A stretch of 64,000 bases of DNA from Streptomyces spiroverticillatus (GTDB lineage Bacteria > Actinomycetota > Actinomycetes > Streptomycetales > Streptomycetaceae), in the NCBI GenBank assembly GCA_014650415.1, contig BMUX01000008.1:250784-314783 (forward strand), read 5' to 3'. The translations under genes and the position numbers were made by a program. The notes below the pieces were generated by a model. It did not search any database. It saw only the letters and a program-made list of their open reading frames with translations, and had not been told where the DNA came from. This document shows, piece by piece, positions 30,654 through 38,040 of this stretch (position 1 is the first letter of the stretch; each line of letters opens with the position of its first letter).

Positions 30654-33600
30654 TCAGCCCGCCCACACGTCCTCGACGTACGTGCCGGACTCCTTCAGTG
30701 CGTCCAGCCACGCCACCGCCTCCGCGTCGCCCGCGCCCGTGTGCTCGCGGTACACCGCCATCAGGGCCTCGCGCACCGCCGGGGCCATCCGGCGGCCGTC
30801 GCCGCAGACGCGGACGTGGCCGCCCGCCTCCAGGACCGCCCAGATCTCGGCGCTCTCGCGGGCCATGCGGTCCTGGACGTACCGCACGCCGTCCTGCGGG
30901 GCGCGGGAGTACGTGGGGCGCATGCCGACCGCGCCCGCCGCCTCGGCCCGCTCGAACTCCTCGCGGTGCAGGTGGTCGACGTCCGGGTGGTCGCAGCCGA
31001 AGTAGCAGAGGAGGGGCGTGGTGGAGCCCTGGTGCAGGCGGTCGAGGACGGCTCCCCGGAAGGGCGCCAGGCCGGTGCCCGCGCTGATCAGGATCGCGGG
31101 GACGGTGTCGTCCGCGGGGAGGCGGAAGGGCTCCGCGCACGGCAGCACCCTGGCCAGCACCTCGTCCCCGGCCTCCAGCGTCTGTACGTAGGACGAGGCG
31201 ACGCCCCGGAAGGTCCCGGCGGCACTGCGGTGGGGCGCGGCGAGCAGCGAGACCATCAGGTCCACCTCGCCCGGGGACGCCTGGGCGGAGGAGGAGATCG
31301 AATACTGGCGCGGACGCAGGACGGGCAGCGTCTCCAGGAAGCGCTCGAAGGGCAGCGTGCAGGAGGCGTACGTCTCCACCACGTCCAGGACGCTGCGCCC
31401 GTCGGCGGCCTCCGCACCGGCGGCCAGCAGCGCCTGCCGCTCGGGCGGGCACGCGGTGTGCTCGGCGATCAGCGCGATCTGCTCCGGGGTCGCCGGGTGC
31501 TGGAGCTCCACGAACTCGGTCAGCAGGCGGCGCAGCGTCAGCGGCCGGTCGACGGGGAGCGCGGCCCGGCTGCGGCGGCACGCGTCGAGCCGGACGGTGC
31601 GGTCCAGGTCCAGGCCGAACCGGTCGGCGACCCGGCGCACGAGCGCCTCGGAGTTGCGCGGCAGGACGGCCAGGTGGTCGCCGGTGCGGTACGTGGTGCC
31701 CTCCGGCAGCCGGATCTTCAGGAAGCGCTTGGAGCGGCCCAACTCGTGCTCCATGTCGACGAGTTCGTACGCCTCCACGACCCGCATGGGCCGCACGCCG
31801 TGCCGGTCGGCCAGCTCGCCGACGACCGAGGCCGGCACGTCGGTGAGGGCGTAGAGTCCGGCCTCCTCGGGCTCTTCCTGCGGGGCCTCGCCCCCGTACT
31901 GGCCGAGCAGCGCCGCCCACAGCTCCGCGCTCCACCGGTCCACGGTCCCCGCGAAGTCCCCCGAGGCGTCCGCCGCCCCGCGCTCCAGCAGCGGCACGGC
32001 CCCGGCGGCGCGCAGCCGCTCGTCGATGAGGGTGGGTACGTACTGGTAGGTGGCGGCCCAGTTGCGGTCGCCGACGCCGAGGACGGCGTACCGCAGCCCC
32101 TCCAGCGCGCCCGGCTCCAGCCCGTCCAGCCGCTCCACGAAGCGGACGGCGTCGTCGGTCGGACGGCCGTTGTACGAGGCGGCCACGACCACCAACGGCC
32201 CGTCGGCGGCACGCAGTTCTCCGGCCCGCGCGTCGAGCGGGGCGACCGAGGAGCTGAACCCGTACGCGTCCCCCTCGGCGGCCAGGTCGCGGGCGAGGCC
32301 CGCGCAGGTGCCGAGGTTGGAGCCGTGGAGGAGGGTCAACGTGGTTGCGGATGCCCGGAGTCGGGGCTTCGCCGTGGCGGGGGCCTCGGGGGTGAAAACG
32401 GGCATCCGTCGGTCACTCGTGGTGCGCCGGGCGAGGCCCAGGGTGAGGCCATCGGGCTTGATGGTGAGCGACTGGTGGAGCTTCAGCTGGTAGTCGGCGT
32501 GGTCGATCAGCCGGTAGCGGTGCACGATCAGGCCGAGCAGCAGCGTCGCCTCGTGGAGGGCGAACTGCCGCCCGATGCAGGCCCGTTCGCCACTGCCGAA
32601 CGGCTTGAAGAGGTGCACGGGCCGCTCCGCCTCGCGCTCGGGGGCGAACCGCTCGGGGTCGAACAGCTCGACGTTCTCGCCCCAGGCCGCGTCCCGGTGC
32701 AGCGCCGGGGTGAGCACCAGCAGCGTCTCGCCCTTGCGGACCGGGTACGTGCCGCCGATGACCGTGTCCTCCAACGGCTCCACCGCGAAGGCTGGCGCGG
32801 TCGGCCACAGCCGCAGGCTCTCGTTGAGGACCTGGCGCAGGTAGGTGAGCTTTCCGACGTCCCCGTACGAGGGGGACGGCGTGTCGGTGTCGCCCCACAG
32901 GGCGTCGACCTCGGCCTGGGCGCGGGCCAGCACCTCGGGGTGCTTGGTCAGGTAGTGCAGGGCGAAGGACAGGGCGCCGCTGGTGGTCTCGTGGCCCGCG
33001 ATGAGGAACGTGATCACCTGGTGGCGGATGTTCAGGTCGTCCAGCGGCTCTCCGGTGACGGCGTCGCGGGTGTGCAGCATTCGGCCCAGCAGGTCGTCGG
33101 TGGAGGTGTCGCCGGAGGCGCGGCGCTGCCGGATCACCTCGTCCACCAGGTCCGTCATCAGCGCTGCGTCCGCGCGGAACCGCTCCGCCTGCTTCCACCG
33201 GAAGATCTCCGTGCCCGGCAGCGACTCGCTCTTGGTCTGGGTGAAGGCCAGCGCGCGGCCCATCGCGTCCACGAAGGGGTGCGCCTTCTCGCTGCGGAAC
33301 GACTCGAAGTCGTACCCGAAACCGCACAGCCCGATGGTGTCGAAGGTCAGCCGGGTCATGTCGGCGGGCACGTCCACCGGTGAACTGCCCGCCATGCGGT
33401 CCCACTTGGCGATCAGCGAGCGTGCCACGCCGAGCATGGTGGCGTGGTAGCCGCGCATCGCGCCCAGCGAGAACGCGGGCATCAGGATGTCGTGCGCCTT
33501 CTGCCAGTTGGGCTCGTGGGCGTAGGCGGTGAAGAGCCCGTCGCCGGCGATCTGCCGGATCTCGACCAGGTCCTGGTGGACGTTCTTGCGGAACCGGGTC

Positions 33601-33836
33601 TCGTCCGCCAGCTCGGCGACCAGGTCGAGACCGCCCACCACGACGGTCTCGTTGCCGAAGGCCCGCACCCGGTAGACCGGGCCCAACTCCTTGACCTCCT
33701 TGACCAGGTGGAGGAGCCCGTCCGCGCCCCGGGGGATGTCGAGGGCGTGCCCGAGCAGGGGCAGCGCGGGTCGCTCGGGAATGGGGGTGTTCGCCGCTGC
33801 CGTCTCTGCCGGGGTGACCGTGGCCGTGTGGGTCAT
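30654..33836 (-). CDS. Self-sufficient cytochrome P450-reductase fusion (CYP102/BM3 type)
   Basis: A 1060-residue fatty-acid-hydroxylase-type fusion (BM3 has 1049). The heme domain (1-475) has AGHETTSG in the I helix (280-287), ESLRLWP (339-345) and FGSGERACIG with heme ligand Cys420. The FMN domain begins near 500 with LLHGSNLGTCAGLARDLA and VLGVGDRNWAATYQ. The FAD/NADPH domain has RPRQYSISSS, ISAGTGLAPFRG and CGDGRRMAP. Such enzymes use NADPH to hydroxylate medium- and long-chain fatty acids without partners. The ATG at 33836 follows a roughly 50-base leader. The promoter TTGTCA-18 bases-TAAGTT overlaps a strong operator, and the convergent TetR gene is the likely repressor. Confidence 0.95.
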   Translation of the reverse strand: MTHTATVTPAETAAANTPIPERPALPLLGHALDIPRGADGLLHLVKEVKELGPVYRVRAFGNETVVVGGLDLVAELADETRFRKNVHQDLVEIRQIAGDGLFTAYAHEPNWQKAHDILMPAFSLGAMRGYHATMLGVARSLIAKWDRMAGSSPVDVPADMTRLTFDTIGLCGFGYDFESFRSEKAHPFVDAMGRALAFTQTKSESLPGTEIFRWKQAERFRADAALMTDLVDEVIRQRRASGDTSTDDLLGRMLHTRDAVTGEPLDDLNIRHQVITFLIAGHETTSGALSFALHYLTKHPEVLARAQAEVDALWGDTDTPSPSYGDVGKLTYLRQVLNESLRLWPTAPAFAVEPLEDTVIGGTYPVRKGETLLVLTPALHRDAAWGENVELFDPERFAPEREAERPVHLFKPFGSGERACIGRQFALHEATLLLGLIVHRYRLIDHADYQLKLHQSLTIKPDGLTLGLARRTTSDRRMPVFTPEAPATAKPRLRASATTLTLLHGSNLGTCAGLARDLAAEGDAYGFSSSVAPLDARAGELRAADGPLVVVAASYNGRPTDDAVRFVERLDGLEPGALEGLRYAVLGVGDRNWAATYQYVPTLIDERLRAAGAVPLLERGAADASGDFAGTVDRWSAELWAALLGQYGGEAPQEEPEEAGLYALTDVPASVVGELADRHGVRPMRVVEAYELVDMEHELGRSKRFLKIRLPEGTTYRTGDHLAVLPRNSEALVRRVADRFGLDLDRTVRLDACRRSRAALPVDRPLTLRRLLTEFVELQHPATPEQIALIAEHTACPPERQALLAAGAEAADGRSVLDVVETYASCTLPFERFLETLPVLRPRQYSISSSAQASPGEVDLMVSLLAAPHRSAAGTFRGVASSYVQTLEAGDEVLARVLPCAEPFRLPADDTVPAILISAGTGLAPFRGAVLDRLHQGSTTPLLCYFGCDHPDVDHLHREEFERAEAAGAVGMRPTYSRAPQDGVRYVQDRMARESAEIWAVLEAGGHVRVCGDGRRMAPAVREALMAVYREHTGAGDAEAVAWLDALKESGTYVEDVWAG

Positions 33837-33894
33837 GGGTCCGTCCGCCTCTCGTCCGTGCCGAGTCGCTCGCCAAGTCGCTTGCGTCGAACAC

Positions 33895-33929
33895 AACTTA
33901 TCGCTCGACATTGTCGAGTGACAATGTCG
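33895..33929 (-). promoter_or_regulatory. CYP102 promoter with overlapping inverted-repeat operator
   Basis: Read on the minus strand: -35 TTGTCA (33924-33919), an 18-base spacer, and -10 TAAGTT (33900-33895). Overlapping the -35 and spacer, CGACATTGTC (33906-33915) and GACAATGTCG (33920-33929) form a perfect 10-bp inverted repeat with a 4-base centre. A second palindrome, CTCGACA-T-TGTCGAG (33904-33918), overlaps it. Occupancy by a TetR-type repressor would block RNA polymerase. Confidence 0.75.
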
Positions 33930-34095
33930 GGAGAACGTGTCGCTCGGCACAACGAAGACAGGCAACCGAACCGACCCGTACGACGTCCGCCCCCGCGCGG
34001 TGTCCGCCCCGCACCTCGCGTGCCCGCGTGACCCTTTGGGGCCCGTGGGGTTAGACGGGACGACATCCTTCGTCGGCCCTCACCCCGGAGTTCCC

Positions 34096-34380
34096 ATGTC
34101 CCGTACCCGTACGTCCCTCGCCGCGCTGGTGCTCGCGGTGGCCGGAGCGATCGGCACCGCAGCGCCCGCCCTCGCCGCCGACTGCCCCGAGCACGGCACC
34201 GTGATCATGTCCAACGAGACCTTCGACCGGTACGTCGCCGCGTCCCCGGACGAGCAGCGGCTGATCATGGAGGATCCGGCGTACTTCGAGGTCTGGCAGA
34301 ACTGCCTGCCGCCCAGCCACGTCGAGCGCAACGCCTGGGGGCCCGGCTACGTCTGCCTCCCGGAGGGCGCCGTGCAGTGA
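34096..34380 (+). CDS. Small secreted protein of unknown function
   Basis: A 94-residue protein with a clear Sec signal peptide: SRTRT, hydrophobic SLAALVLAVAGAIGTAAP and cleavage after ALA at about residue 27. The mature part (about 67 residues) is acidic and carries three cysteines (ADCPEHG, QNCLPPS, YVCLPEG), so at least one disulfide is possible outside the cell. I do not recognise the family. CCGGAG precedes the ATG at 34096. A GC-rich hairpin 24 bases after the stop suggests a single-gene transcript. Confidence 0.65.
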   Translation: MSRTRTSLAALVLAVAGAIGTAAPALAADCPEHGTVIMSNETFDRYVAASPDEQRLIMEDPAYFEVWQNCLPPSHVERNAWGPGYVCLPEGAVQ

Positions 34381-34403
34381 GTGCCGTCTCCGCATGACGC
34401 GTC

Positions 34404-34443
34404 GCCCCGCCCTCGTCGGCTCCCCGGCTCTCCAGGGCGGGGC
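34404..34443 (+). terminator. Stem-loop terminator after small secreted protein gene
   Basis: GCCCCGCCCT (34404-34413) pairs perfectly with AGGGCGGGGC (34434-34443) across a 20-base loop. It lies 24 bases after the stop of the secreted protein gene. No U-run follows, as is usual for Streptomyces terminators. Confidence 0.55.
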
Positions 34444-34549
34444 TTCGTGCTGTGTACGGGTTTTTACGGAGCCGGCAGTACGCCGGAGCGATACTGGCGG
34501 AGACGGTCGCCCCGGGCCCGGGGACGTACCGCTACGAGGGGAGTCGTGC

Positions 34550-35209
34550 ATGACGACAGCGAGAGACCTGTTCCTCACGGTCGTGGACCAGGGGCCGGAA
34601 CATCCCGTCGGGCAGGGCGACCTCTCGCTCGCGCTGGCCGGGGCCGAGCTGATCGACCTCGTCGGTGCGGGGGCGGTCGCCGTGGAGCTCGACCGGATAC
34701 GGCCGGGGGAGCCGGCGACGTACGACGGCGTCCTGGGCGAAGCTGCGGCGGGACTCGTCCGGCAGGAGCCGTACGAGCGGGTGGAGGACTGGCTGTGGCG
34801 CCGGGGCCAGGACCTCGCGGCCACCTACCAGGCGGCGCTGGAGCAGGACGGCGAGTTGACGCGGCAGCGCGGCGGCCGGCTGTCCCTCGGCGCGAAGCGC
34901 GTGACCCCCGCCGACACCCCCGCGCGGCGCGCCGCGGCCGACCGCTGGAACGAGCGGGAACCCGTCCTGGCCGCTCTCGCCGCGGCCGTCGGCATCGGCG
35001 CCGAGGAGGCTGTGTCCGAGCCCGAGCCCGAGCCCGAGCCCGAGGCAGGGTCCGAGTCCGGGGCCGGGTCCGAGTTCGGCGGGCTCGGCGACGAGGCGAC
35101 GACGGCGGTGGTGGCCGCCGTCCACGACGCGCTGATGGAACTGGAGGCCGTACGCCAGCGGCGCTCCATCGAGAACGCCGCCTTCGCCAACCTCTGGCGC
35201 GGCCCGTGA
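34550..35209 (+). CDS. GPP34 (GOLPH3-like) family protein
   Basis: A 219-residue cytoplasmic protein of the GPP34 family, which is widespread in Streptomyces and related to the eukaryotic phosphoinositide-binding GOLPH3 fold. The family start TTARDLFLTVVDQGPEHP and LSLALAGAELIDLVGAGAVAVE are clear, and the C-terminal helix DALMELEAVRQRRSIENAAF is typical. An acidic low-complexity insert (about residues 160-180, repeated Glu-Pro then Ser/Glu/Gly) replaces a normally short loop. No enzymatic activity is known. GAGGGGAG lies about nine bases before the ATG at 34550. Confidence 0.8.
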   Translation: MTTARDLFLTVVDQGPEHPVGQGDLSLALAGAELIDLVGAGAVAVELDRIRPGEPATYDGVLGEAAAGLVRQEPYERVEDWLWRRGQDLAATYQAALEQDGELTRQRGGRLSLGAKRVTPADTPARRAAADRWNEREPVLAALAAAVGIGAEEAVSEPEPEPEPEAGSESGAGSEFGGLGDEATTAVVAAVHDALMELEAVRQRRSIENAAFANLWRGP

Positions 35210-35342
35210 GCCGGCTCATGCCTCCGGCGTCGTAGGTCGTACGGAGAATCGGGCGGCCGCCACGGGAACACTCGGACCGGTCGGCACGGTTGGATGGACC
35301 AATACGTTGCGTACGTCCCGTTGTCCGTTGGAGGACTTTTTC

Positions 35343-36185
35343 ATGACTGACCGGACCGACCGGCCGCTGACCCTCATGGCAGTGCACGCCCACCCCGACG
35401 ACGAGGCCACCAGTACGGGAGGAGTCCTGGCGCGCTACGCGGCGGAGGGCTTCCGCACGGTCCTGGTGACCTGTACCGACGGCGGCTGCGGAGACGGACC
35501 CGGGGGCGTCAAGCCCGGCGAACCCGGACACGATCCCGCAGCCGTCGCCCGCATGCGTCGCAAGGAACTCCAGGAGAGCTGCGAGGTCCTCAAGATCAGC
35601 GACCTGGAGACGCTCGACTACGCCGACTCCGGAATGATGGGCTGGCCGGGCAACGACGCCCCCGGCTCCTTCTGGCAGACCCCGGTCGAGGAGGGCGCCG
35701 CCCGCCTCGCCGACCTCATGCGCCACTACCGCCCCGACGTCGTCGTCACCTACGACGAGAACGGCTTCTACGGCCACCCCGACCACATCCAGGCCCACCG
35801 CATCACCATGGCGGCCGTGGCACTGACCGACCTCACGCCCAAGGTCTATTGGACGACCATGCCCCGCTCGGCGATGCAGCGCTTCGGCGAGACCCTGCGC
35901 GAGCTGGACCCGGAGATGCCGGAGCCGGACCCCGAGGAGACCGCCGCGATGGCGGAGATCGGTCTGCCGGACGACGAGATCACCACGTGGGTGGACACCA
36001 CCGCGTTCAGCGGCCAGAAGTTCGACTCCCTGGTCGCGCACGCCAGCCAGGGCGAGAACATCTTCTTCCTGAAGATGGGCAAGGAGAAGTTCGGCGAGGT
36101 GATGGGCATGGAGACCTTCGTCCGGGTCCAGGACCCCACCTGCGCCCCGCTGCCGGAGACCGACCTCTTCGCCGGCCTGCGCTGA
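35343..36185 (+). CDS. PIG-L family deacetylase (LmbE-like)
   Basis: A 280-residue zinc-dependent deacetylase. AVHAHPDDEATSTGG (about residues 13-27) holds the metal-binding His, Asp and Asp/Glu, and GFYGHPDHIQAHRI (about 143-156) supplies the third metal ligand and the C-terminal family motif. Members act on N-acetylglucosaminyl groups, including MshB and Mca in mycothiol metabolism. The glycine-rich insert GGCGDGPGGVKPGEPGHD differs from MshB as I remember it, so Mca/MshB identity is not claimed. A very good ribosome site (GGAGGA) precedes the ATG at 35343. It follows GPP34 with a 133-base promoter-sized gap. Confidence 0.85.
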   Translation: MTDRTDRPLTLMAVHAHPDDEATSTGGVLARYAAEGFRTVLVTCTDGGCGDGPGGVKPGEPGHDPAAVARMRRKELQESCEVLKISDLETLDYADSGMMGWPGNDAPGSFWQTPVEEGAARLADLMRHYRPDVVVTYDENGFYGHPDHIQAHRITMAAVALTDLTPKVYWTTMPRSAMQRFGETLRELDPEMPEPDPEETAAMAEIGLPDDEITTWVDTTAFSGQKFDSLVAHASQGENIFFLKMGKEKFGEVMGMETFVRVQDPTCAPLPETDLFAGLR

Positions 36186-36198
36186 GCCGCAGCCGGGG

Positions 36199-36468
36199 CT
36201 ACAGGTGGCGCGGCGGACTGTTGCGTATGGCGGACCGCCGCGCCCACAGCGCCCCGGCGAGCAGCACCAGACCGGGGACGGCGAACGCCCAGGCGTCGCC
36301 GTCCCCGGCGATCGCCCCGACGGCCCAGGCCACCGACCACAGGGCGGCCAGCACGCACAGCGCGCTCCAGGCCACCGACCACATGCGGTGGCGCGAGGCC
36401 ACCCGCTGCGACGTACCGCGTTCCATGGGACCCAGGTCCCGCACCGTGTGCTCCTCGTGAGTGCTCAT
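36199..36468 (-). CDS. Small two-span membrane protein
   Basis: An 89-residue protein with a hydrophilic N-terminus (STHEEHTVRDLGPMERG) and two hydrophobic helices (about residues 34-53, SALCVLAALWSVAWAVGAI, and 60-77, AFAVPGLVLLAGALWA), ending in a basic tail. It is probably in the cytoplasmic membrane with both ends inside. The ATG at 36468 has only a weak GGTGG upstream. I do not recognise the family. It converges on the PIG-L gene and is divergent from the next small gene. Confidence 0.55.
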   Translation of the reverse strand: MSTHEEHTVRDLGPMERGTSQRVASRHRMWSVAWSALCVLAALWSVAWAVGAIAGDGDAWAFAVPGLVLLAGALWARRSAIRNSPPRHL

Positions 36469-36701
36469 GCACCACCAGATGCCCCGGTCGGCCCCGGGAA
36501 TTCCCCGCCCGTCCGGGAAAGGCCCGTCGGAGCGGCCCCTCTCGGTGTGGCCTTTCGGCGTGGCCTCGCAGCGTGGCTTCTCGGCGAGGCCGAATGGAGG
36601 CCGCTGCCGTGCACCGCGATTCGCGCGCCGCACGCCGGGAAGGAGTGAATTCCGGCAGAGCGCCCGCAGGGCGGGCGCGCGGCAGCGGCGAGGGAGGACG
36701 T

Positions 36702-36917
36702 GTGCACGATCTCGGATTCTTCTACCTGGTGGAACGACTCGCGGTCCAGGCACAGGACGAGCGGGCGCAGGGCAAGCAGGTGCAGGGCGAGCAGGGGCAC
36801 ACGGCGGGCCGGTCGGCCGTCGCCCGGGGCCTGCGGAATGGCTGGCTGCCGCTGGCCCTCGCCGGAGCGCTGGCGGCCGCCACCGGTGTCGCGGCGGCTC
36901 GCGCCCGGCGCGCCTGA
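36702..36917 (+). CDS. Small hypothetical protein with C-terminal membrane helix
   Basis: A 71-residue protein starting with GTG at 36702, six bases after AGGGAGGAC, a strong ribosome site. The N-terminal half (HDLGFFYLVERLAVQAQDER) is a likely amphipathic helix, followed by a Gln/Gly-rich stretch and one hydrophobic helix near the C-terminus (LPLALAGALAAATGVAAA) ending RARRA. It is probably a tail-anchored peptide. Function is unknown. It is divergent from the two-span membrane protein and convergent with the DedA-like gene. Confidence 0.6.
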   Translation: MHDLGFFYLVERLAVQAQDERAQGKQVQGEQGHTAGRSAVARGLRNGWLPLALAGALAAATGVAAARARRA

Positions 36918-36977
36918 GACACCTTCTGGGGCACCTGAGGGCCCGGCCGGTCGGGGCCGGGTGACACGTGGCTGCGG

Positions 36978-37445
36978 TCAGGCCTCTTCGGTTGCCCGCG
37001 CCGCGTTCCTGCGGCGGAGCAGCACGAAGCCGCCCGCCAGCAGGACCAGAGCGGCGACCACGCCCACCGCGAGAGCGGTGTTCTCGGAGAAGAGCTTCCC
37101 CAGCACCTTCAGCGCACCGACGCCCACCGTCGCGTACACCAGGGCCCAGGCCGCCCCGCCCAGGAACAGCGCCGGCAGGTAGCGCGACAGGGGCATGCGC
37201 ATCGTGCCCGCGAGGAAATTGGCGGCGGTCTGGAAACCGACGGTCAGGAACGACACCGCCACCACGGGCGCGCCCCACCGCTGGATCGCCCGCTGGACGC
37301 GCTGGAACTTGGGCGAGGCCATCCGCTCGGCGAACCGGCTGCGCTGCGCCCCGGCATGGGCCAGCCGCCCGACGGCGTACGTCCCGCCGGCCCGCAGCAG
37401 GACGATCACATAGAGCCCGGCCGCCGTGAGCATGACCTCACCCAT
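36978..37445 (-). CDS. DedA/VTT-type small membrane protein
   Basis: A 155-residue integral membrane protein with about four hydrophobic segments. The central part, RWGAPVVAVSFLTVGFQTAANFLAGTMRMPLSRYLPALFLGGAAWALVYATVG, follows the VTT/SNARE-associated (DedA) pattern of two re-entrant segments around a small-residue core and a downstream W-containing helix. DedA proteins support membrane homeostasis and lipid scrambling in other bacteria; the role here is unknown. The ATG at 37445 has GAGGAC eight bases upstream; an in-frame ATG at 37433 is an alternative. Confidence 0.7.
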   Translation of the reverse strand: MGEVMLTAAGLYVIVLLRAGGTYAVGRLAHAGAQRSRFAERMASPKFQRVQRAIQRWGAPVVAVSFLTVGFQTAANFLAGTMRMPLSRYLPALFLGGAAWALVYATVGVGALKVLGKLFSENTALAVGVVAALVLLAGGFVLLRRRNAARATEEA

Positions 37446-38040
37446 GACGAGCCGTCCTCGGGGCCGCATGCTGCATTGAAGAGGCCTTCCTACGACCCGG
37501 AACCACCGTCGGCTGACCCTCCAAGGTTAAACGAACGCCTGTGCCCTGAACGCCACGGGTCGGGCGGCGGGCAGCGGTCGATCCGTGCGTTCATTCCCCG
37601 GAACCGGCAGTTTCATGAAATCCCTTACGGACAAGGCCGGTTGGCGAATTCCGGAGGGTGTTTCACGGCGTTCCGGCCAGGTTCTCCCGACGCTCATCGG
37701 GCCTTGATGGCCTGATCCGGACCGAATTCGTGGCGCAGACCTGTGTAGCGGAACACCGGTGATGACCGGCATCGTCCCGGTTCAGGGCGCCGAGTCCGCA
37801 CGTAATACCAAGTCTTTAGACACTTCCGGGATTGCCACCCGGCAGCACGGGCTAGTTGATCAGCACCAGGGGCGGGGTTTCGGCCCCGACCGGGCCATAG
37901 GGGGAATGGATGGACGGCTTGAAGTCCGTTTGTACGGTGGCCGGATCAGGGGGCACACCGGCCCCGCACCCGGCGGCACCGGCCGGTCCGCCCCGGCGAT
38001 TACACCGGTCGGCGCGGCGCGCGTGCTGTGAGGCGGCCGC
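37446..38040. other. Long intergenic region upstream of SARP activator gene
   Basis: About 595 bases without a supported gene, between the leftward DedA-like gene and the rightward SARP gene. It is distinctly less GC-rich than the coding DNA around it (for example ACGTAATACCAAGTC and TTTAGACACTTCCGGG near 37800-37830). It carries several short inverted repeats (CACCGGTGATGACCGG near 37755; GGGGCGGGGTTTCGGCCCC near 37869). It marks the left border of the biosynthetic cluster and must contain the activator promoter, but I could not choose a single -10/-35 pair with confidence. Confidence 0.55.

Noticed and set aside
30741..33383. Long rightward open frame opposite the CYP102-type gene
   Set aside because: It lacks motifs and a ribosome site, and the opposite strand carries heme, FMN and NADPH motifs in order.
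37520..37540. Possible iron-box-like sequence (AAGGTTAAACGAACG) near the cluster border
   Set aside because: It lacks the 19-bp IdeR/DmdR symmetry (TTAGGTTAGGCTAACCTAA-like) and is close to no start codon, so iron or zinc control cannot be claimed from it.
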